DNA of 64,000 nt from Halomonas daqiaonensis (GTDB taxonomy: Bacteria > Pseudomonadota > Gammaproteobacteria > Pseudomonadales > Halomonadaceae), in the NCBI RefSeq assembly GCF_900109725.1, contig NZ_FOBC01000003.1:62001-126000 (forward strand), in the 5' to 3' direction. The notes beneath the pieces were generated by a model, which did no database searches, was not told where the DNA came from, and was given only the letters and a program-made list of their open reading frames with translations. Below are positions 40,607 through 50,342 of this stretch, one piece after another. Numbering within the stretch: position 1 is the first letter of the stretch; every line of letters begins with the position of its first letter. A program made the translations under genes and the position numbers.

Positions 40607-41464
40607 ATGTCCGATACGCCTGCCGGTTCATTGTACGTGGTTGCCACACCGATTGGGAATCTGGACGACCTGAGCCCTCGGGCCGCAAGGGTGCTGGGGG
40701 AGGTGGCAGTGATCGCCGCCGAGGATACCCGCCACAGCGGCCGCCTGCTGCGCCACCTGGGCCTATCCCGGCCGATGCTCTCGCTCCATGAACACAACGA
40801 GGCTGCGCGGGTCGATCAGCTCGATGCACGCCTCGTCGCCGGACAGGATGTTGCCCTGGTCTCTGATGCCGGCACGCCGCTGATCAGCGACCCCGGCTTC
40901 GTGCTGGTGCGCGAGCTACGGGCCCGTGGGCGTCGCATCGTGCCGGTCCCGGGGCCTTGCGCCTTGGTAGCGGCACTGTCGGCGGCGGGGCTACCCACCG
41001 ACCGTTTTCTCTTCCAGGGTTTCCTGCCGGCGAAGGGAGGTGCCCGGCGGGAGCGGTTGGAGGCGCTGGCGGCCCGCGAGGAGACCCTGGTGTTCTACGA
41101 GTCTCCGCATCGTATCCGGGACACCCTGGCAGATCTGGCCACCACCCTGGGGGAGCGCCGAGTCGTGCTGGCCCGTGAGCTGACCAAGGCCTTCGAGACC
41201 TTTCTCGACGGCAGTGCCGACGAGCTGCTTGCCCGCATGGAGGAGGACTCGGACCAGGCCCGTGGCGAGTTCGTGGTGATGGTGGCCGGGGCAGCCCCGC
41301 GGGGCGACGCCGAGTCATCGGCGGTGGAGGCCGATGTATTGCTCTCGGCCCTGCTCGCCGAGGGGGTCGGGGTCAAGCAGGCGGCCGCCGTGGCCGCACG
41401 GGTGCTGGGTGGTGCCAAGAAGGTCTGGTATGGCCGGCTCCAGGCGCTCAAGGACGGGCATTGA
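40607..41464 (+). CDS. rsmI: 16S rRNA 2'-O-methyltransferase RsmI
   Basis: RsmI methylates the ribose of C1402 of 16S rRNA in the decoding centre. The 285-residue product is a tetrapyrrole-methylase-fold protein: GSLYVVATPIGNLDDLSPRAARVL near the start, DVALVSDAGTPLISDPGFVLVREL and VVPVPGPCALVAALSAAGLPTDRFLFQGFLPAKG. I use the ATG at 40607, which has AGGGAG upstream; the open frame extends into lpoA on the other strand. Its stop overlaps the -35 box of the rnpB promoter. Confidence 0.96.
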   Translation: MSDTPAGSLYVVATPIGNLDDLSPRAARVLGEVAVIAAEDTRHSGRLLRHLGLSRPMLSLHEHNEAARVDQLDARLVAGQDVALVSDAGTPLISDPGFVLVRELRARGRRIVPVPGPCALVAALSAAGLPTDRFLFQGFLPAKGGARRERLEALAAREETLVFYESPHRIRDTLADLATTLGERRVVLARELTKAFETFLDGSADELLARMEEDSDQARGEFVVMVAGAAPRGDAESSAVEADVLLSALLAEGVGVKQAAAVAARVLGGAKKVWYGRLQALKDGH

Positions 41465-41489
41465 GGCGGGGAGAGGGCGCTGGTATCCT
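41461..41489 (+). promoter_or_regulatory. Promoter of rnpB, overlapping the rsmI stop
   Basis: TTGAGG (41461-41466) and TATCCT (41484-41489) are exactly 17 bases apart, and the expected start of RNase P RNA (41497) lies 8 bases after the -10 box. The -35 hexamer contains the rsmI stop codon TGA (41462-41464). Confidence 0.7.
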
Positions 41490-41496
41490 TGCCCCG

Positions 41497-41861
<365 letters not shown>

Positions 41862-41912
41862 CCGAACATCGCCGTTGCACACGCCCCCTCAGCCCCCTCG
41901 AACGAGAGCCAC

Positions 41913-42869
41913 ATGCCGACATTCGCCCCTGAACAGCCGGCCCGCGGCTTTCGCCATGCCAGCGTGCTGCTCGATGGTGCCGTGGAGGTGCTGGTCCACG
42001 ACCCCGATGGCGCGTATCTGGACGGCACCTTCGGCCGTGGTGGTCATTCGCGCGCCATCCTCGAACGGCTGGCGCCGCAGGGTGGCGTGCTGGCCATCGA
42101 TCGCGATCCCCAGGCCGTCGCCGAGGCATCGGCCATCGATGACCCCCGATTTACCATCGAGCAGGGCGAGTTCGCCCGACTCGACGAGATTGCTGATCGC
42201 CACGGACTGCATGGCCGGCTGGCCGGCATACTGCTCGATGTGGGGGTCTCGTCGCCCCAGCTCGACGACCCTGAGCGGGGGTTCAGCTTCCTGCGCGATG
42301 GCCCCCTGGACATGCGCATGGACCCTTCCCGCGGCGAGAGCGCCGCGGGCTTCCTGGCACGGGCCAGTGAGGGCAAGATCGCCGGTGTCTTCAAGGCCTA
42401 TGGTGAAGAGCGCTTCGCCAGACGGCTGGCGCGGGCCATCGTGGCGCGCCGACTCGAGCGGCCCTTCGAACGCACCGCAGATCTCGCCGAGGTGGTCAAG
42501 ACGGCCCATCCCGCTTGGGAGAAGGGCAAGCATCCGGCAACCCGGGTCTTCCAGGCCCTGCGCATCCAGGTCAACGGTGAACTGGAACAGCTCGATGCCG
42601 CCCTCGAGGCGGCACTGGAAGCCCTGGCCCCGGGCGGCCACCTGGTGGTGATCAGCTTCCATTCGCTGGAAGACCGCCGGGTCAAGCGTTTCATTCGTGA
42701 CCACGTGCGCGGCGATACCGACCTTCCCCGCGGCATGCCGATCCGCGACGACCAGTTGAAGCGACGGCTGGAGTCGCTGGGCAAGGCGCGCCGTCCCTCC
42801 GCCGAAGAGGTGCAGGAGAACCCTCGTGCACGCAGTGCGGTAATGCGTGTGGCGCGCAAGCGATACTGA
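41913..42869 (+). CDS. rsmH: 16S rRNA (cytosine1402-N4)-methyltransferase RsmH
   Basis: RsmH adds the N4-methyl group to C1402 of 16S rRNA, the same nucleotide RsmI methylates on the ribose. The 318-residue product has [13 protein letters not shown], the SAM motif [49 protein letters not shown] and [16 protein letters not shown]. It opens the dcw cluster; the small regulator mraZ, normally just upstream, is not present in the 51 bases after rnpB. Confidence 0.96.
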   Translation: MPTFAPEQPARGFRHASVLLDGAVEVLVHDPDGAYLDGTFGRGGHSRAILERLAPQGGVLAIDRDPQAVAEASAIDDPRFTIEQGEFARLDEIADRHGLHGRLAGILLDVGVSSPQLDDPERGFSFLRDGPLDMRMDPSRGESAAGFLARASEGKIAGVFKAYGEERFARRLARAIVARRLERPFERTADLAEVVKTAHPAWEKGKHPATRVFQALRIQVNGELEQLDAALEAALEALAPGGHLVVISFHSLEDRRVKRFIRDHVRGDTDLPRGMPIRDDQLKRRLESLGKARRPSAEEVQENPRARSAVMRVARKRY

Positions 42870-42877
42870 GGTCGGAC

Positions 42878-43204
42878 ATGACACCGGGACGATCCACGGC
42901 AATTTCCTCGTTTGGCTGGCCCCTTCGCTTGGGGATATCACCGCGGCTGCTGCTGGTCGTCCTGCTGCTGGCAGCTTGCCTGGGATCGGCCCTGGCGGTG
43001 ATCGCAGCGAGTCACCTGACCCGTGACCAGTATGCTCGCCTGCAGCAGCTCGAGCGCGAGCAGCAGCAACTGCAGACCGAATGGGGGCAACTGCTGCTCG
43101 AGGAGAGCGCCTGGTCCTCGCCTGCCCGCATCGAGCGTTTGGCCCAGGAGCGCCTGGAGATGCGTCTGCCCGCCATCGACGAGGTCGAGGTCATCCGACC
43201 ATGA
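42878..43204 (+). CDS. ftsL: Cell division protein FtsL
   Basis: FtsL is a bitopic divisome protein that forms the FtsQLB complex and activates FtsWI. The 108-residue product has a cytoplasmic N-terminus of about 25 residues, one membrane helix (LLLVVLLLAACLGSALAVIAA), and a periplasmic coiled coil with leucine spacing (ARLQQLEREQQQLQTEWGQLLLEESAW). The C-terminal RIERLAQERLEMRLP is typical. It overlaps ftsI by four bases. Confidence 0.94.
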   Translation: MTPGRSTAISSFGWPLRLGISPRLLLVVLLLAACLGSALAVIAASHLTRDQYARLQQLEREQQQLQTEWGQLLLEESAWSSPARIERLAQERLEMRLPAIDEVEVIRP

Positions 43205-44916
43205 GCGTCGACGCCCGTAGCGGCGTGTCGCCGCGGCGTCCGCCGCCCATGGCCCCCATGGGTCGGCTGCGCTATGCCCTGATGATGACGCTGGTGCTGG
43301 TGGGGCTCGCGCTGCTGGTCGGTCGCATCGTCGATCTGCATGTCTTCGCCCGCCCCTTCCTGCAGGGCCAGGGCGATGCCCGCACCCTGCGCACTGATAC
43401 CATTCCCGCCCATCGCGGCATGATCACCGACCGCCATGGCGAACCGCTGGCCATCTCGACCCCGGTGGTGACCCTCTGGGCCAATCCCCAGGACCTGCCG
43501 GTCGACGACATCCAGCGCCTGATGTTGGCCAGGGCCCTGGGCCAGGAACTCGATGCTCTCAACGAGCGCATTGCGCGCTATGCCGAGCACGAGTTCATGT
43601 ATCTTCGCCGCCGCATGACACCGGAGGCGGCCCAGCGAGTGCTGGATCTGCGCATTCCCGGCGTGCATGCCCGGGAGGAGTATAAGCGCTACTACCCGGC
43701 GGGAGAGGTGACTGCCCAACTGCTGGGAGTGACCAATATCGACGATGTCGGCCAGGAAGGCCTGGAACTCGCCTACCAGTCCCATCTCGCCGGCGTGCCC
43801 GGCAAGCGCCGGGTGCTCAAGGATCGTCGTGGGCGCCTGGTGCGTGACCTGGCGGTGCTGCAGGAGGCCCAGCCGGGAGGGGATCTGACCCTGGCACTGG
43901 ATCAGCGCCTCCAGTACATGGCCTATCGCGAGCTCAAGGCGGCGGTGGCCGAGCATGATGCCGACGGCGGCATCGTGGTGATGCTGGATGCCCACAGCGG
44001 CGAGGTGCTGGCCATGGCCAACCAGCCCTCTTATAACCCAAATGACCGGGCCGGACTCGATCCTCAGGGGCTGCGCAATCGAGCTATCGTCGATGTCTTC
44101 GAGCCGGGATCGGTGGTCAAGCCGCTGGCCATGGCGGCGATCATGGAGAGCGGCCAGTTCGACAAGGACATCGTGGTCGACACCTCGCCGGGCTGGATGC
44201 GCATCGACCGCTTCACCATCAAGGACATTCGCAACTACGGCGAACTCAACCTGGCCGGCATCCTCGAGAAATCCTCCAATATCGGCATGTCCAAGCTGGT
44301 GCTGCAACTCGACGAGCCGCTGGTCCCCGAGATCTATCGGCGGCTGGGCTTCGACCAGGCCCCGGGTACCGGCTTCCCCGGCGAGTCCGGGGGCAGCCTG
44401 CCGGCCCCCGTGCGCTGGTCGAGCAGCCAGTGGGCCGCCCTCTCCTACGGTTATGGCCTCTCGGTCTCGGCGCTGCAGCTGGCAAGCGCCTATACGGCAC
44501 TCGCCAATGATGGTGTGCGATTACCGCCTTCGCTGCTCAGGCTGCCTGAACCTCCTGTGGGCAATCCTGCCATCACACCCGGTGTGGCCCATGACCTGCT
44601 GCGCATCATGGAGGAATCGGTGCAGCCCGGGACCGGTGGCCGCCGAGCTGGCGTCCCCGGTTACCGGGTCGCCGGCAAGACCGGCACGGTACGCAAGAGC
44701 TCGGCCAGCGGCTACGAAGAAAATGCCTATCGCAGCCTCTTCGTCGGTATCGCTCCTGTCTCGGACCCGCGGATCGTCACCGTGGTGATGATCGATCATC
44801 CGCGGGGCGACAGCTATTATGGCGGGGCGGTGGCGGCGCCGGTCTTCTCGCGGGTGGCTGGCAATGCCCTGCGCCTGCTGGATGTGCCACCTGACGCCCG
44901 GGAGCCGGAATCATGA
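43201..44916 (+). CDS. ftsI: Septal peptidoglycan transpeptidase FtsI (PBP3)
   Basis: FtsI cross-links septal peptidoglycan together with FtsW. The 571-residue product has one N-terminal membrane helix (YALMMTLVLVGLALLVGRIVDL), a pedestal domain with IPAHRGMITDRHGEPLA, and the transpeptidase domain with S304-V-V-K307, S358-S-N360 and K493-T-G495. The start at 43201 overlaps the ftsL stop (ATGA). It overlaps murE in the same way. Confidence 0.97.
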   Translation: MSVDARSGVSPRRPPPMAPMGRLRYALMMTLVLVGLALLVGRIVDLHVFARPFLQGQGDARTLRTDTIPAHRGMITDRHGEPLAISTPVVTLWANPQDLPVDDIQRLMLARALGQELDALNERIARYAEHEFMYLRRRMTPEAAQRVLDLRIPGVHAREEYKRYYPAGEVTAQLLGVTNIDDVGQEGLELAYQSHLAGVPGKRRVLKDRRGRLVRDLAVLQEAQPGGDLTLALDQRLQYMAYRELKAAVAEHDADGGIVVMLDAHSGEVLAMANQPSYNPNDRAGLDPQGLRNRAIVDVFEPGSVVKPLAMAAIMESGQFDKDIVVDTSPGWMRIDRFTIKDIRNYGELNLAGILEKSSNIGMSKLVLQLDEPLVPEIYRRLGFDQAPGTGFPGESGGSLPAPVRWSSSQWAALSYGYGLSVSALQLASAYTALANDGVRLPPSLLRLPEPPVGNPAITPGVAHDLLRIMEESVQPGTGGRRAGVPGYRVAGKTGTVRKSSASGYEENAYRSLFVGIAPVSDPRIVTVVMIDHPRGDSYYGGAVAAPVFSRVAGNALRLLDVPPDAREPES

Positions 44917-46460
44917 GCGAGCCTTGGAGAGAAAATGCGATGCAGCTGACCGCCGAGCGACTCGAGGCAGGCCTGTGCGGGCTCTGGCCCGACTGTCGCC
45001 GTGCTCTGGCGGACATTCTCCTGCCGGACATAGTCCGGCTGGTGCTCGACAGCCGCCGACTGGCCGCAGGAGACGTCTTCGTGGCAGTACCGGGGGTGGC
45101 GGCCGATGGTCGCGACTTCATTCCGGCGGCGCTCGCGGCCGGGGCCTCGCTGGTGCTGGCCCACGACGATGGTGCGCCGGGGCTCGACGATCCCCGTGTA
45201 CTCTGGCTGACGGGGCTGCGCGAGGCCCAGGGCGAACTGGGCCAGGTGCTGTTCGCCGTGCCCCGTGATCTGGTACTGGTTGGAGTTACCGGCACCAACG
45301 GCAAGAGTTCGGTGACCCACTACCTGGCCGAGCTGAGCAACGCCCTCGGGATAGACACCGGACTCATCGGCACCCTGGGGCATGGCCGGCCGGGACGCCT
45401 GGCGGCCGGCCAGCTGACGACGCCGGGTCCCCTGGCCCTTCAGGCTGCACTGGGTGAGCTGGCGGCCGACGGTGTGCGCCGCGTGGCCATGGAGGTCTCT
45501 TCCCATGCCTTGGAACAGGGCCGCCTCGATGGCTGTTGCGTGCATGCCGCGGTGTTCACCAATCTCAGCCGTGACCATCTGGACTACCACGACAGCATGG
45601 CGGCCTATGCCGCCGCCAAGGCACGGCTGTTCCGTCGGCATGAACTCGAGCTCGCCGTGGTCAACGGTGACGACCCGCTGGCACGACTGATGCTCGCCGG
45701 CCTGCACTCCCATGTGCGGGTGCTGGGTGTGGGCCAGGATGAGTCCGTGACCCTGCGCGTCATCGACTGGATACCCCATGACGAGGGTCAGCGGGCGCTC
45801 ATCGCCACCCCGGAAGGGGAGCGGGTTCTCGAACTCGGCCTGATGGGACGCTTCAACCTGGATAACGTGCTGCTGGCAATGGCCACGCTGTATGGTCTGG
45901 GTCACTCTCTCGAGACGCTCTTCACCGCGGCGGCCGACTTGGCCCCTGTGCCCGGGCGCATGCAATGCCTCACGGGGCAGGGCCGCCCTACGGTGGTCAT
46001 CGACTATGCCCATACCCCGGATGCCCTCGACAATGCCTTGTCGGCACTGAGGGCCCACCTGCCGGGCGACGGCCGGCTGTGGTGCCTGTTCGGTTGCGGC
46101 GGCGACCGTGACACCGGCAAGCGTCCGCTGATGGCCGCCGCTGCACGGCAACAAGCCGATCGGCTGGTGATCACAGACGACAACCCGCGCGGCGAGGATC
46201 CGGCGGTGATCCGTGCCCAGATTCTGGAGGGGCTGGGTGACGCCGAGCGCACCGAGGTCCTCGAGTTGGCCGGGCGTCGAGAGGCGATTGCCCGGGTGCT
46301 GGCCGAGGCCGCTTCCGATGACGTGGTGCTGATCGCCGGCAAGGGCCACGAGGAGTATCAGGAGGTGGCCGGCGTTCGCCATCCCTTCTCGGACCTTGCC
46401 GAGGCCGAGCGTGGCCTGGCGGCCCATTCCCGGCAATATCAAGGGGACGGTCCACGATGA
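44913..46460 (+). CDS. murE: UDP-MurNAc-L-Ala-D-Glu:meso-diaminopimelate ligase MurE
   Basis: MurE adds meso-diaminopimelate to the peptidoglycan precursor. The 515-residue product has the ATP-binding GVTGTNGKSSVTHYLAEL, the conserved EVSSHALEQGRLDG and the substrate motif D423-N-P-R426, which marks the meso-DAP rather than the lysine enzyme. I use the ATG overlapping ftsI; a second ATG at 44940 (MQLTAERL) has a good GGAGAG and could be the real start, dropping 9 residues. Confidence 0.96.
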   Translation: MSEPWRENAMQLTAERLEAGLCGLWPDCRRALADILLPDIVRLVLDSRRLAAGDVFVAVPGVAADGRDFIPAALAAGASLVLAHDDGAPGLDDPRVLWLTGLREAQGELGQVLFAVPRDLVLVGVTGTNGKSSVTHYLAELSNALGIDTGLIGTLGHGRPGRLAAGQLTTPGPLALQAALGELAADGVRRVAMEVSSHALEQGRLDGCCVHAAVFTNLSRDHLDYHDSMAAYAAAKARLFRRHELELAVVNGDDPLARLMLAGLHSHVRVLGVGQDESVTLRVIDWIPHDEGQRALIATPEGERVLELGLMGRFNLDNVLLAMATLYGLGHSLETLFTAAADLAPVPGRMQCLTGQGRPTVVIDYAHTPDALDNALSALRAHLPGDGRLWCLFGCGGDRDTGKRPLMAAAARQQADRLVITDDNPRGEDPAVIRAQILEGLGDAERTEVLELAGRREAIARVLAEAASDDVVLIAGKGHEEYQEVAGVRHPFSDLAEAERGLAAHSRQYQGDGPR

Positions 46461-47836
46461 GTGCCGCTGGCCTGCAGAGCCTGGGCGAGGTCGCCGCTGC
46501 CCTGGGGCTTCCCGCGCCGGCCGAGGACTTGCCTGTCGGGGCGATCGTCACCGATACCCGGCGGCTCACCCGCGGGGCGTTGTTCGTGGCGCTCAAGGGC
46601 GAGCGTTTCGACGCCCATGATTTTCTCGACCAGGCGCGCGAGGCCGGGGCCGTGGCGGCCGTGGTCGAGAGAAAAGTGGAACGAGCAGTGGATGACCCAC
46701 TCCTCCAACTGCTCGTGGCCGACACCCGGCTGGCACTGGGGCTGCTGGCGCGTGCCCGGCGGCGAGCCTGGGGTGGCCCGTTGGTCGCCGTGACCGGCAA
46801 CAGCGGCAAGACCACGGTCAAGCAGATGCTGGCGACCCTGCTGGAGCGGTGCGGGACGACGCTGGCCACTCAGGGCAACCTGAACAACGACATCGGCGCA
46901 CCGCTGACCCTGCTGGCGCTGGAGCCTGGTCATCGCCAGGCGGTGGTGGAACTGGGTGCCAACCATCTCGGCGAGATCGCCTGGACCACGGCCCTCGCCG
47001 AACCCCGGGTGGCGGTGATCACCAACGTTACCGGGGCCCACGTGGGCGAATTCGGTGGCATGGGGCAGATCGCCCAGGCCAAGGGGGAGATCCTGGCCGA
47101 CTTGCCGGCCGACGGCGTGGCGGTGCTCAACCGCGACGATGCCTTCTTCGCCACCTGGGCGAGCCTGGCGGCGCCCCATGAAGTGCTGGACTTCGGCCTG
47201 GACCCGCGTGCGCGCCTGCGTGCCGAGGCGCTGGCCTGTGACGCCCTCGGGCGCTATGCTTTCACGCTTGTCCGGGATGGCCGCGAGATAGGGCGTGTCC
47301 GCCTGGCCCTGCTGGGGCGCCACAACGTGGCCAATGCCCTGGCGGCCTCGGCCGCGGCCCTGGCCATGGGGCTGGAGGAGGGCGAGGTGCTGGCTGGGCT
47401 CGAGGCGGTGGCGCCGATGCCGGGCCGGATGAACATCGTGGAGGGCCTCAACGCCTCGCGACTGCTGGACGATACCTATAATGCCAACCCCGGCGCGGTG
47501 AAGGCAGCGCTCGATGTTCTGGTGACGCTGCCAGGGCCGCACTGGTGCCTGCTGGGTGCCATGGGAGAACTGGGGAGCGATTCCGATCGGCTGCATGCCG
47601 AACTCGGGCACTACGCGCGGGAACGGGGAATCGATTTCCTGGGTACCCTCGGTGAACCGGCGACGCCGGCCAGCCAGGCCTTCGGCGAAGGCGGGGTCCA
47701 TTTCGACGATCGGGAGGCGCTGATGCGCCACGTCCTCCACCATCTACCGTCCGGGGCCAGTTTACTGGTCAAGGGCTCGCGCAGCGCCGGCATGGAACGA
47801 GTCGTGGCGGCCCTGCGCGCGGATGCATCAAGGTGA
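46457..47836 (+). CDS. murF: UDP-MurNAc-tripeptide:D-Ala-D-Ala ligase MurF
   Basis: MurF adds D-Ala-D-Ala to UDP-MurNAc-tripeptide, completing the pentapeptide. The 459-residue product has IVTDTRRLTRGALFVALKGERFDAHDF in the substrate domain, the ATP loop AVTGNSGKTTVKQMLATLL, the middle LNNDIGAPLTLLAL and ELGANHLGEIAWTTALAEP, and the C-terminal LLDDTYNANPGAVKAAL. It overlaps murE (ATGA) and ends 9 bases before mraY. Confidence 0.96.
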   Translation: MSAAGLQSLGEVAAALGLPAPAEDLPVGAIVTDTRRLTRGALFVALKGERFDAHDFLDQAREAGAVAAVVERKVERAVDDPLLQLLVADTRLALGLLARARRRAWGGPLVAVTGNSGKTTVKQMLATLLERCGTTLATQGNLNNDIGAPLTLLALEPGHRQAVVELGANHLGEIAWTTALAEPRVAVITNVTGAHVGEFGGMGQIAQAKGEILADLPADGVAVLNRDDAFFATWASLAAPHEVLDFGLDPRARLRAEALACDALGRYAFTLVRDGREIGRVRLALLGRHNVANALAASAAALAMGLEEGEVLAGLEAVAPMPGRMNIVEGLNASRLLDDTYNANPGAVKAALDVLVTLPGPHWCLLGAMGELGSDSDRLHAELGHYARERGIDFLGTLGEPATPASQAFGEGGVHFDDREALMRHVLHHLPSGASLLVKGSRSAGMERVVAALRADASR

Positions 47837-47845
47837 ACGCGATAC

Positions 47846-48928
47846 ATGCTGCTCTTTCTGGCTGACGTCCTGGCGCAATTCCAGAGCGCCTTCAATGTCT
47901 TCAATTATCTGACCCTGCGCATGATCCTGGGGACCCTGACCGCCCTGGTGCTGTGCCTGTGGCTGGGGCCGGTGATGATTCGCCGCCTGGTGGAACGCCA
48001 GATCGGCCAGGCGGTGCGTGACGACGGCCCCCAGTCCCACCTCTCCAAGGCCGGCACCCCGACCATGGGCGGCGCGATGATCCTGATGGCCATCGCTGTG
48101 AGCACCCTGCTGTGGGGGGATCTCACCAACCATTACGTCTGGCTGGTGCTGGCGGTGACCCTGGGTTTCGGCGCCATCGGCTGGGTGGACGACTACCGCA
48201 AGGTGGTGGAAAAGAATCCCCGGGGCTTGCCGGCGCGCTGGAAGTACTTCTGGCAGTCGCTGATCGGTGTGGCGGCGGCGGTGCTGCTCTACGTCACGGC
48301 GGCCTCACCGGTGGAGACCAGCCTGATCGTGCCGCTGTTCAAGGAGTTCGTGCTGCCATTGGGGGTGTTCTACATGGTGCTCACCTACCTGGTGATCGTC
48401 GGCAGCTCCAATGCGGTCAACCTTACCGACGGCCTCGATGGCCTGGCGATCATGCCCACGGTGCTGGTGGCCATGGGCCTGGCGGTGTTCGCCTATGTCA
48501 CCGGTAACACGGTGTTCGCCGACTATCTGCAGATCCCCTTCATCCCGGGCGCGGGTGAGCTCGCGGTGTTCTGTGCCACTATCGCTGGCGCCGGCCTGGG
48601 TTTCCTGTGGTTCAATACCTATCCGGCCCAGGTGTTCATGGGTGATGTCGGCGCCCTGGCCTTGGGGGCGGCGCTCGGCGTAGTGGCGGTGATCGTGCGC
48701 CAGGAGATCGTGCTGTTCATCATGGGCGGGATCTTCGTCTTGGAGACCGTCTCGGTGATCCTGCAGGTGGGCTCCTACAAGCTCACCGGGCGGCGCATTT
48801 TCCGCATGGCACCACTGCACCACCATTACGAGCTCAAGGGCTGGCCGGAGCCACGGGTCATCGTGCGCTTCTGGATCATTACCGTGGTGCTGGTGCTGAT
48901 CGGCCTGGCCACCCTCAAGGTCCGCTGA
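47846..48928 (+). CDS. mraY: Phospho-MurNAc-pentapeptide transferase MraY
   Basis: MraY joins phospho-MurNAc-pentapeptide to undecaprenyl phosphate to form lipid I in the inner membrane. The 360-residue product has ten membrane segments and the catalytic motifs [38 protein letters not shown] (aspartates), [14 protein letters not shown] and the [23 protein letters not shown] signature. It lies between murF and murD, the conserved order. Confidence 0.97.
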   Translation: MLLFLADVLAQFQSAFNVFNYLTLRMILGTLTALVLCLWLGPVMIRRLVERQIGQAVRDDGPQSHLSKAGTPTMGGAMILMAIAVSTLLWGDLTNHYVWLVLAVTLGFGAIGWVDDYRKVVEKNPRGLPARWKYFWQSLIGVAAAVLLYVTAASPVETSLIVPLFKEFVLPLGVFYMVLTYLVIVGSSNAVNLTDGLDGLAIMPTVLVAMGLAVFAYVTGNTVFADYLQIPFIPGAGELAVFCATIAGAGLGFLWFNTYPAQVFMGDVGALALGAALGVVAVIVRQEIVLFIMGGIFVLETVSVILQVGSYKLTGRRIFRMAPLHHHYELKGWPEPRVIVRFWIITVVLVLIGLATLKVR

Positions 48929-48965
48929 ACCCTAGAGGCGATTCGCCATCCGCAAGGAGCAGTAC

Positions 48966-50342
48966 ATGGTCAAGGTGCCGAAGGGAGCGACGCTGGTGGT
49001 CGGGCTCGGGGCCTCCGGGCGGGCCATCTGTCGTCACCTCGAGCAGCGTGATGTGCCTTTCATGGTCGCCGATACACGCGCGATGCCGCCGGGGGTGACA
49101 GACGTGCGGGCCGCCCACCCGGGAATAGAGATCCACTGCGGGCCGCTTGCCGAGCTGGAGCTCTCCGAAGTGGAGGAGGTGGTGCTCAGCCCCGGCGTTG
49201 ACCCTTACACGCCGGGCCTGGAGGGACTCACCGAGCGTAGCCGCGAGGCGACAGGTGAGCCGGTGCTGGTGGGGGAGATCGCCCTCTTCGTTCGCGAGGC
49301 CCGGGCGCCCATTGCCGCCATCACCGGCTCCAATGCCAAGTCTACCGTGACCACCCTGGTGGGCGAGATGGCCCGCGAGGCCGGGGTTCGGGTCGCCGTG
49401 GGAGGCAACCTGGGGACCCCGGCACTCGACCTTCTCGAGGCGACACCCGACGCCGAACTCTTCGTGCTGGAACTCTCGAGCTTCCAACTCGAGACCACCC
49501 CCCGGCTGGGGGCCGAAACGGCTGCTTTCCTCAATCTCTCCGAGGACCATCTGGACCGCCATGGCGACATGGCGGGCTACCGGGCCGCCAAGCGGGGCAT
49601 CTTCCGCGGCGCCCGCCATGCCGTGGTTAATGCCGACGACCCCATGACCTGGCCGGAGGGGCCGCTGCCAGCCCTGGACCGCTTCACCATCCGGGCGCCC
49701 GCGGGCAGTGACTGGGGTATCGCGCGGCGCGCCGGCCGCGACTGGCTGATGCACGGTGGCGAGCCGCTGATGCTGGCCGACGAAGTGCGCCTGCCGGGGC
49801 GCCACAACCAGGCTAACGCCCTGGCAGCGATGGCCATGGGCCATCGCCTGGGCCTTCCGCTCCCGGCCATGCTAGAGGTGCTGCGGCGCTTTCCCGGGCT
49901 ACCCCATCGCGGCGAGCTGGTGGCGGAGGTCGCGGGAGTGCGCTGGATCAACGACTCCAAGGGCACCAATGTCGGCGCTACCCTGGCTGCCATCGAGGGG
50001 CTCGGGCCGACACTCGAAGGACGCCTGATCCTGTTGGCCGGCGGGGTGGGCAAGGGTGCCGATTTCCAGCCCCTGGCACCCCCCCTGGCGCGCCATGGCC
50101 GCGAGGCGATCCTCTTCGGCCGGGACGCCGGGCGCCTCGAGGATGCGCTGGCGGGCCATCTTCCGCTTGCACGGGTACCGGACCTGGCCGCAGCCATCGT
50201 CCGTGCGGCCGAGATCGCTGAGCCGGGGGACTGCGTGCTGCTATCGCCGGCCTGTGCCAGCCTCGACCAGTTCAGCGACTATCAGGCGCGTGGCGAGGCC
50301 TTTTGTCGGGCAGTCCGCCGCCTGTCAGGGGAGGTGGCATGA
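48966..50342 (+). CDS. murD: UDP-MurNAc-L-alanine:D-glutamate ligase MurD
   Basis: MurD adds D-glutamate to UDP-MurNAc-L-Ala. The 458-residue product has an N-terminal Rossmann-like substrate domain (LVVGLGASGRAICRHLEQRDV), the ATP motif AITGSNAKSTVTTLVGEMAREAG, the conserved NLSEDHLDRHGDMAGYRAAK and the C-terminal WINDSKGTNVGATLAAIEGL. Note that the P-loop reads GSNAKST, as in other gammaproteobacterial MurD. It overlaps ftsW by four bases. Confidence 0.96.
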   Translation: MVKVPKGATLVVGLGASGRAICRHLEQRDVPFMVADTRAMPPGVTDVRAAHPGIEIHCGPLAELELSEVEEVVLSPGVDPYTPGLEGLTERSREATGEPVLVGEIALFVREARAPIAAITGSNAKSTVTTLVGEMAREAGVRVAVGGNLGTPALDLLEATPDAELFVLELSSFQLETTPRLGAETAAFLNLSEDHLDRHGDMAGYRAAKRGIFRGARHAVVNADDPMTWPEGPLPALDRFTIRAPAGSDWGIARRAGRDWLMHGGEPLMLADEVRLPGRHNQANALAAMAMGHRLGLPLPAMLEVLRRFPGLPHRGELVAEVAGVRWINDSKGTNVGATLAAIEGLGPTLEGRLILLAGGVGKGADFQPLAPPLARHGREAILFGRDAGRLEDALAGHLPLARVPDLAAAIVRAAEIAEPGDCVLLSPACASLDQFSDYQARGEAFCRAVRRLSGEVA

